From Lanius collurio (taxonomy: Eukaryota > Chordata > Aves > Passeriformes > Laniidae), in assembly GCA_020086605.1 (NCBI GenBank), contig JACBWW010000029.1:1720134-1784133 (forward strand): DNA of 64,000 nt. Direction: 5' to 3'. This document shows positions 46,813-64,000 of the stretch, piece after piece (position 1 is the first letter of the stretch; each line of letters opens with the position of its first letter). The notes beneath the pieces are model-generated. The model saw only the letters and a list, made by a program, of their open reading frames with translations, was not told the DNA's origin and did no database searches. The position numbers were made by a program, and so were the translations under genes.

Positions 46813-47754
46813 GCATCCTCCTCCCTTCCTATCCTCATCAAGGCTGAATTTCTGGGTCAAATGCAACAAATATTCCCAAACCACGAGCAGGTGAGTGAAA
46901 ACAAGTCCTGTTTACATTCCCTCCTGAAAGACCAGGACACCAGGAGAGGGGAGGTGCTGCACGATCAAGGCTAAAGGGGCAGCGATGGCAAAGGTTTTAG
47001 GGCATTGAAATGCGGTGTTTTTCCCCAAACCTGCAAATCTTTCACCCCGGAGCCCTCTGGAGAAGTCGAGGAGCTGTTGTTGTGTCACACAGCAGGGCTG
47101 GGGCTCCCAGGCTCTGGCAGGGCTTAACGCCTGCGCTCAGGGCTGCCTCACGTCGGGGTCACACCCTGCGTGTGACCCTTTTTGGGGACAGCCACCCCGC
47201 TGAGCCCAGCTGGCAGCTCCTGCCTGGCACAGGAGCTCCATTCCAGCTGCAGCCGAGGTGCTGCCCTGCTGTCCCACTGCCAGCAGGGTTCACCCCTCCG
47301 AAGGGCAGGGGAAGTCGGGGCTGTGTTCAGTTTTCCCTTTGAAGCTGCCCCGGAGCAGTGAGGGCAGCTGGAAGAAGGAATTCCTCCCGTTGGGTTGGGA
47401 TCGTGGGGTGTTCATGAGCAGCCTTGCCCAGCATGAACCACCTGTGGGAAGCCCAGCTCTGGGATCTCTGCACTCCTGGCACTTGCCTGGAATTCCTCCC
47501 GCCTTCCCAGAGCTCCTCAGGGAGCGCCCTGTGCTCAGAAGGAGCGATTCACCTCGGGAAATGCTGCTGCTTTCTCACTGCTGCAGTGGTATTGTCACAG
47601 TAATTCCATTTTCCTTTTCTTCCTCATATTATTCCATGGGAAAACTGGGAATCAGGGTGATTCTGGTAGAATTTAGGGCGCCTCCAGGAACTGGAGCTCA
47701 GGCCAGGTCTCCAGATCCTCAGGAGGAGGCCAAATGCTGTAATTAAGGGGAGAT

Positions 47755-48720
47755 AATTTCTTTTTCCACTTCTAAGCTGCAGAATGGCTCACCCCAGGTA
47801 AGCAGCAGGTTATCTCTTTTCTAGGAAATCTCTCTTTTTTTTTTTTTTCTTACTCAGTCTAAAAATGGAATGCAGACCCTGGAAATAAATTCCCAGAGAA
47901 CACCACTGTGCAAACATCCCAGGCTTTGATTCAAAGCGTTCGGATTAATTAGCTTAAACTGAAAGCTTTCATTCTGATTTCAGCCTCGGCTTCATGGACA
48001 AAAAAATTAAAGCAGAAAAGCTTTGGAAGTCGAAAAATCAAAATGTTCCACCCTGGAAATATCAAAACAAGATGCTGAGCCTTGCTGAGCTGCTTTGTTG
48101 CTTTCTAAAAGGAAATGGCATCAAGACCAACACCTTTACAAGAAGCTTGGATCATTAAGCACTTCAAAAAAACCCCCTAGATCAGCATAAGCAATTAATT
48201 TCTTAATTAGATTTTCTCTTTTTCTTCCAGAGGGAAGTCTAAAAATATTGATTTTTTCCATTTTATCCAAAGATTTCTTTAAATATGATCCCCTCACTGG
48301 ATGGATCAGCTGGAGCTCGAGCTGTGGGAATTAGATGGGGTGGTTCACATAAATTCACTTTGTCCTCTTTCCTTCTCCCTGGCCTGTTTATTTCTGTTCC
48401 AGTGACAAAACAGGACCAGGGTAAAAGCAGAGGATAATAAAGAAAATGAGAGATTGGAAGGGAAACTGAACATGAACATGAAACATTTTAAAAGTCTCAT
48501 TTTCTAGAGGCATTTCCAAGTGAAACCCATTTCCTTTGGAAACCTCTCAGAGGAGAACAGCTTTGATGTTTGGAGCAGTTTTTCCTGCTGATTTTCAGTC
48601 AGCTCCATCCCCAGCAGCACCTGGATGAACCTTGGCTGGACATTCCTGGTAGGATTTACCAGAGCAGTACCTGACCCAGCGTGACTTTAACTCAGGAACG
48701 ATGAAATCCCCCCTGGCATT
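47755..48720. other. AT-rich intergenic island, about 1 kb
   Basis: No open frame of note and a sharp drop in GC relative to both flanks. Contains a long T run (47835-47850), TAATTA at 47946-47951 and 48204-48209, and AATTAATT at 48193-48200. It lies midway between the two divergent promoters, so it is a candidate enhancer; no function is shown. Confidence 0.45.
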
Positions 48721-49299
48721 GCGTGTGGCCTCACTGCCCACTCACTCCTGAGTCATACCCAGCTGTGAGCTCCCAAAAATCCCTTGGAGAGGGGCTCCAG
48801 AGGGTTATTCCCTCCGGAGATGTCCTCCAGACCCGGCTCTTGTGTCCCTGTTGCTGCTCAGGATGCTGCTCCCCTAATTTGGAACCTTCCCTCGTTTTTC
48901 CTGGCGATCCCAATTCTGCAGCCCCACAGGTCTTGGGGTTTTTTTTTGCCAGCCTGTGGAGCTGCTGGGGGCAGCAGGGCTGCAATGCCATTTTCCCGAG
49001 GCTGGGATGCTGTGCAGTGGTTCCTGCTGCCATCTAATGGCTCTGACCATCAATATCCAGCAGGGAGAGCCCGGCTGCTGCCGGGCGGGGAGTCCAGGAG
49101 CTCCCCCGAGGGCTGCAGGGGCCACGCCGGGCCCCAAACACGCCACGATGTCCCTGAGGTGACACTGGGCACAAGGGGAAGGGCAGGGCAGGCATTGATG
49201 CTGCAAAGTTTAGGACAAGCTCCTTAGGGGTGATGTTTGTGGTGCCAGCAGCTGTGCCCTTCCTGGGGCAGGGTGAATGCCCCTCACACCCTGAAATGG

Positions 49300-49370
49300 G
49301 TGGATCAGGGAATATCCCGAGCTGGAAGGACCCACAGGATCACCCAGTGCATCTCCTCACCCTGCCCAGC
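49300..49370 (-). mobile_element. Probable CR1 remnant
   Basis: GGAATATCCCGAGCTGGAAG then GACCCACAGGATCACCCAG resembles the reversed CR1 terminus, much diverged. Confidence 0.5.
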
Positions 49371-52300
49371 TCCCCTGGGTGGTGACCCCACGCTGCTGCC
49401 TCTGGAGTAGCGCTCGCAGGCAGGAGCAGGCAGAATTCCTGGCACTCACACCTCAGTGCCAGGGAGGAGACCTCAAACCACAGCTCCCGGTGTGGCAAAG
49501 GCTGGTCCCAGCCTCCAGACCCACACAGATCCATCCAACACACACAGCCAGTTTTCCAATTTTCCAGTTTTCCAGGTTTTTTTTTTCCCAGTTTTCCAGG
49601 AGTGCTCATTTCCTCCAGCGCTGGCTGAAAACAATGCAAGAGGAGCAGGACTCAGCATTTCTGAACACGAAGCGCTGAGTCCAGCTCAGTTTAGCCCTGG
49701 AGCCCTCTTAACCCTTTAGCTGTGGGATGGAGCAGAATTCCCAGTGCAGCAGCCACGGCTTTGGATTGTCTCGTGTTGAGAAAAATAGGGAAGGGTTTGG
49801 AGGTGGAAGAAAATTCCCAAGTGAGCGCCATCGATGAGAAGAAAGTCCTTAAAGCCAGGCCAGTCTGGCTGCATTCTGGGACTGGCCACACCAGTTTGGC
49901 TGTGCAAGCCTTGAGACTTCCCCGTGTCCTCAGCCATGCATGAACCCCCCTTCCCCAGTGCCCCAGCTGCCAAAAACCGGGAAAATGCAGTCCCAAAACC
50001 ACCCAGTCTTGGGGCAGTTTTTCCGAGTGTGCAGCCCGAGGGGTCCTGGATTGCAGGAGGGTGGAAAACCTGGATGGGGCAGGTGGTTATGGCTGCTCTG
50101 TGCCCATTGGCACGGGGGCAAAGCAAAAGCAGAGCGCTGGAACGAGGAAATGGCCCCGAGGAAATGGCCCCGGTGCTCCTGCCCCGTGTCCCGGCGCTGC
50201 CCCGCCGGGATTTCAGAGGCGGAGGGAAGGAAAGCTCTGCTCCAACCCACCCCAAAGTGGGTGCTCCCACCCGCACCAGGGGATCAAACCCATGAACCAA
50301 GAGTTTCTTTGGCCTCAAACGGAACCTTCCATGTTTTGGGGGTGTTTTTTTGTTTGCTTTTTCCTCCGGTGAGGGCGGCTCTGGGCTGACTTCCTCTGCT
50401 TTCAGGATCAGTTTGAAATAACAAGCTGAAAAGCCACGAGGCGTCGTTTTTGAACCCGCCAAGGAACGGCCGGCTTCAGAAGGAAACAGAAACATCGGGA
50501 AAGCTCTGGATTAACTGTTTCATTGTTTCCAAGGGGAAAAAATTCCCTGTAATTCCCTCTGCCGCGGACTTTAGCCGGGATGCACAAATACTGCTGGGTC
50601 CACAGATCTCTTGTTTTGTGCGCCTGGGTTTGCATTCTGGCAGGCAAGAAGGGGGGTCGGGGCTGGAATTCCCGGCGGGAATGCCTCTCCCGGGATTTTG
50701 CTGTGGCACGGCGAGGACGGAAGGTCCCCAGCCCCAAGGAGCAGGACACAGCTGAGGCCGGGAGAGGCTGCTCCGGGCTGGAATGGGAGAGCCCTGCGCT
50801 GGGATGGCCACAGCGAGCCCGTGGAGAGCCTCCCTGGAATTGTTTCGGTGCCTGGGAATTCCGGGAGCCGGCGGTGTCCTGTTGATAGCACAGCCCTGGG
50901 TAACTCATTGACCTCATATCCCAGGACGATAAGGAGCTCTCGGAAGGAATTCCTGCCCTCGTGTGAGGGAGTGGCAGCGCTGGGCACACTCGCCCGCCCC
51001 GCAAACACGTCCGCAGCGCCGGGAGCTCCTCCATCCCGGCAGCGCAGCGTTCCCTCGGGGCTCGGAGAGGCTGGAATTTCATGCAGGAGTTCTCTGGGAG
51101 GGAAGCGGAGCTGGGAGCTGGGAGCAGGTCAGTACAGCCGCTGGGTGTCCCCGGGGCTGCCTGTGCCCTTTGTCCCCGGCTGAGCAAACACAGCGCTGGT
51201 GGCAGGTGCTGGAGCGATCCAGCGCCTCTGGAATTCCAGGTTGGGCCGCGGAGTTGGGGAGTTGAAGGCTGGATTTGAGGCTCGGCTGTGACAGTGATGA
51301 GCACGGTGGGGAGGGACAGGTTGGGTTTGGCTGCTGGGAATGGACCGGAGAAATCAGAGCTGGGTTTGGGAAAGGGGATTTGGTGCCAGGGCTGGGTGGG
51401 GCCGGGTGACAGCCCTAGAGAGCTGCGGTGTCGGTGGCAGCTCTGTCCCAACCCAAGGGGTGCCTGGACAGCCCCTCTCATCCCATTCCGTGCCCAGGGG
51501 AGGGAAGCGTGGCCGGCTGGCACCGGGATTGCAAAGGGAACAGAGCCCCTGGAGAGCTGGCACAGGCAGAGACCCTCCTCTGGAACAGGCTGAGACCCCA
51601 GGAAATATTCCATACTTCTCAAGGCCGGGCTTTTCCAGGCCAGGCTGCAGCAATCGGGGCTCTCCGGGGGAGACCCAGGATTTGTTGGGAAGCAAAGAGG
51701 TAGGAAGTGGAATGGGAGGTTTTCAGCTTGCTGGCCAAAAGGCAAATTCCAGTTCAGGTCAAACAGGAGGTGACATCTTTGCTTGTACAGGGATGGGTTT
51801 GGTTGCTGAGTTGCTAAGGTAGACGTAAAAACAAAAAGGAATTTCGCAACCACAGAGGAAGACACTTGTGTTTAGCAAATGAACAAAAACCCCCATATTT
51901 AAAAAAAAAAAAGTTCCCTTGTGTAGAAGAAATTGATGCTAATTGATGAGCAGGAACTGCTGAAACCAAGAACCTTCTGAGGAAAGCAAAAAGCTTTGTT
52001 TGAATACCCTGCCCTACTCGAGCTCTCACAGCATGGACAGCACGGGACCCAAGCAGCAATTGTGTAAAGATGTGCCTGAATCCATCACAAAATTCCATCT
52101 GTGCATTCCGAGCACGGGCAGGCCGAGCTCCCCTCTGATTCCTGCTCCGTCAGAGCACCCCTGGGGCAGCTCGGGGAGGTTTTTAAACGCGGAGTTCCCC
52201 AGGGCTGGCGAGCCATGGGAACAGGCGGTGCCTTCGCTGCAGGGGGAGCAGCGCTGGCCTGGCCCAGCCCTCCCCTTCCCAGCCCCACAGCTCAGAGGGC

Positions 52301-52634
52301 AAACCCCAGCCTGGAGAACCCCCCTGCTGACACCCGGGGCTCAGCAGAGGATGCTCCCTTCTCCAGGCAGCCCCGGGTTTGGAGATGTGGGTTAGGAATC
52401 CCCACTCCCCCAGTCTGCCCTGGCGGTGGAGGAGCCTTGCTCAGGGCAGCCCTCCCTGCAAAGGCTTTTGCTTTGGCTTCACTTTTGTGTGGAAATTCCC
52501 AGCCAGCTCCATGCAGGCGGGTTCCATACTGCCATTCCCACAGCCAGGTACTCCTCATGCTGTGCTTTAGGGGCACTGCAGTTGTGCCAGCCATGGGAAT
52601 CCTGACATTCCCTCTCCAGGTCATGGAGACCACC

Positions 52635-52760
52635 AGGTCTGGGTTAAAAAGGACCTTAAAGTTTACCTCTGTTCATCTTCCACTGCACCAGTGTGCTCAG
52701 AGCCCCATCCAGCCTGGCTTTAATTACTCCCTGGATTAATTATTCCCTACTCTGGAGAAG
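52635..52760 (-). mobile_element. Probable CR1 remnant
   Basis: AAAAAGGACCTTAAAGTTTA, followed by CCATCCAGCCTGGCTTTAAT, fits a decayed reversed CR1 tail. Confidence 0.45.
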
Positions 52761-53511
52761 TTCAAGGCACTGCTCTGGCTTGGGATGCAGCCTGGGATGC
52801 TCCTGGAGCAACCTCAGCACACAAATCCCTGCAGTGGTGGCACTGGTTGGTTGCTGGAGTAAAAATCCATCCCTAAAAAACCTCCCTACCTGCAAGTTGT
52901 CTCCCTAAACCTTTTGGGTTTTATTTTGCAGGGGCAGTGTTGTCCTTGCCCAGAGACCCTCTGCAGACCACCCAGTGAGCCCACACAGCCACCCCAAATC
53001 CTCATCCTGGGGGCAGGGGAAGGTCTGAGGATGTGAGTGAGGAGGGAATGAGACTCATCCTCATCCCAGGAAGCCCAAGGGATCCTGCACAGCACAGCCC
53101 ATCCCTTCTGGTGTTGGATCTGGGGTTTGGACAGCCCTGACCCCGGGGGTGAGGTGAGCCCTGCCAGCCCCCTGGATCCTGTGAGATCCAGGAACTCACC
53201 TGGATGTAGCTGGCAGAGATGCCCGTGGTGCTGCCAGTCGTCCCCACGGTGACACAGGAAAAGCATCGGGCAAGGAGGAAGTCCAGGATCCCTGCCAGCC
53301 CCGGATGGAGGATGCTGGATGGGCCCCAGCTGGGTGTCCCCACAGGTGAGGGAGGGGCTGGCAGCGGTGTCGGGAACAGCTCTGCCTTTGGAATTGGGCA
53401 GAGATCAGCTGGGAGGAGCAGCTGGAAGCTGGGGCAGGCTTGGCAGAGCAAGGGAGTCCCGAGGAGGAATGCCAGGAATGTGCCATGTGGGATGGGCACT
53501 TCGATCAGGAG

Positions 53512-53867
53512 GCAGAGTGGAGCAAAGGAGGCTCAGGGGGGACCTTGTGGCTCTGCACAAGTCCCTGACAGGAGGGGGCTCAGGGGGGTTCAGGCTCTGC
53601 TCCCAGGGAACAGGGACAGGAGGAGAGGGAACGGTCCCAGGATGCACCAGGGCAGGTTTGGGTTGGATAACAGGAAAAATGTTTCCCTGTAAAGGCTTGT
53701 CAAGCACTGGCACAGCCCGTTCAGGACGTGGTGGAGCCACCATCCCTGGGGGCGTTTATAAGACATAGATGTGGCAGTTGAGGACATGATTTAGTGGTGG
53801 CCTTGGCAGTATCAGGTTTGTGGCCAGACTTTAAGGCCCTTCCCAACCTAACTGATGCTATGACTCC
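53512..53867 (+). mobile_element. CR1 LINE 3' fragment just upstream of SH3TC2
   Basis: Runs from GCAGAGTGGAGCAAAGGAGG through CAAGCACTGGCACAGCCCG to CCCTTCCCAACCTAACTGAT and a degenerate tail. Inverted near-copy of the 23.6-kb element. Ends about 170 bp before the SH3TC2 ATG, within or next to the promoter region. Confidence 0.88.
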
Positions 53868-54035
53868 AACCCAAGCCCTTCCCTGAGCCCGTGCCCGCCG
53901 CCCCCGCCGTGCCAGTGCCCGCTCAAAGGGGACATTGTGCATTGTGGCCGTGCCCAGCCGCGGTGCCGGGCGGGCAGCGAGCAGCCCTGCCTCTGCCAGC
54001 CCACTGCTGGTGTCACTGCTGGTGTCACTGCACGC
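53868..54035 (+). promoter_or_regulatory. SH3TC2: SH3TC2 upstream region / 5'UTR with paired SOX-like motifs
   Basis: GC-rich 170 bp between the CR1 copy and the ATG, without a TATA box. Two CATTGT words (53933-53938 and 53940-53945), the reverse of the SOX core ACAATG, lie in tandem 7 bp apart. An upstream non-coding exon cannot be excluded. Confidence 0.4.
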
Positions 54036-63874
<9,839 letters not shown>

Positions 63875-64000
63875 GTATGGAGGCCTCTGAGCACTTCTGT
63901 CCCTGTGTCCCCACAAGGTGCTGGCTGGGGGGGGCTTTGCCCCAGGGCAGACCAAAAGGATGGAGGGAGGACAGGGATGGGGTGATCCTGAGGATGCCAG

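Larger units (their letters stand above)
42731..53511. other. Intergenic region between ABLIM3 and SH3TC2
   Basis: No exon that I can support. It holds a CR1 copy (43.9 kb), a (TGTC)n tract (45.78 kb), a 13-bp minisatellite (46.76 kb), an AT-rich island (47.76-48.72 kb), weak CR1 remnants (49.3 and 52.6 kb) and CpG-containing GC-rich sequence around 50.1-51.3 kb. A 485-codon open frame on the minus strand (50408-51865) looks compositional, not genic. Confidence 0.8.

Noticed and set aside
50408..51865. 485-codon open frame on the minus strand between the two genes
   Set aside because: Low-complexity Pro/Ser/Leu-rich translation, no domain or family resemblance and no splice context. Several other long frames in this window are clearly shadows of composition.
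51890..51915. Poly(A) run that could mark a processed pseudogene
   Set aside because: No coding similarity or target-site duplication upstream; only a 12-A run.

Overview
This window is nuclear DNA from a bird, probably a passerine. It is GC-rich and gene-dense, has compact introns with GT/AG splice sites, and is littered with short CR1 (chicken repeat 1) LINE tails. It holds two protein-coding genes in divergent (head-to-head) orientation: ABLIM3 on the minus strand and SH3TC2 on the plus strand. The same divergent pair is adjacent on human 5q32, so the block is a conserved syntenic unit. I saw no bacterial, plasmid, phage, CRISPR or retroviral content.

Layout. 1-200: start of the ABLIM3 3'UTR. 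201-16476: coding exons 23 to 2 of ABLIM3, read right to left, including a 30-nt and an 8-nt microexon. 16477-42273: ABLIM3 intron 1 (about 25.8 kb), with CR1 fragments, a duplicated 0.45-kb segment, AT-rich islands, hairpins and a CpG-rich candidate alternative first exon near 35.3 kb. 42274-42286: coding part of ABLIM3 exon 1. 42287-42730: its CpG-island promoter, with four phased GC boxes and a TATA-like element. 42731-54035: intergenic region with CR1 copies, simple repeats and an AT-rich island at 47.76-48.72 kb. 54036-63874: SH3TC2 coding exons up to the middle of the TPR region; the rest of the gene lies beyond the right edge.

The 23 ABLIM3 exons join in frame into 684 residues: four LIM domains, a linker and a C-terminal villin headpiece. 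This is essentially the full family length. ABLIM3 links F-actin to LIM-domain partners. The SH3TC2 exons in the window give about 1114 residues (1149 with one optional exon). They encode an N-terminal MGCC lipidation-type start, two SH3 domains and a TPR array. In mammals SH3TC2 is a Rab11-linked endosomal protein needed for Schwann-cell myelination. The two genes share no pathway I can point to; what they share is the 11.7-kb intergenic region and possibly its enhancers.

I found no new biological system. The most useful leads are a pre-miRNA-like hairpin in ABLIM3 intron 1, microexon and polypyrimidine architecture in ABLIM3, a possible alternative ABLIM3 promoter, a CR1 copy abutting the acceptor of the largest SH3TC2 exon, and paired SOX-like motifs upstream of SH3TC2.
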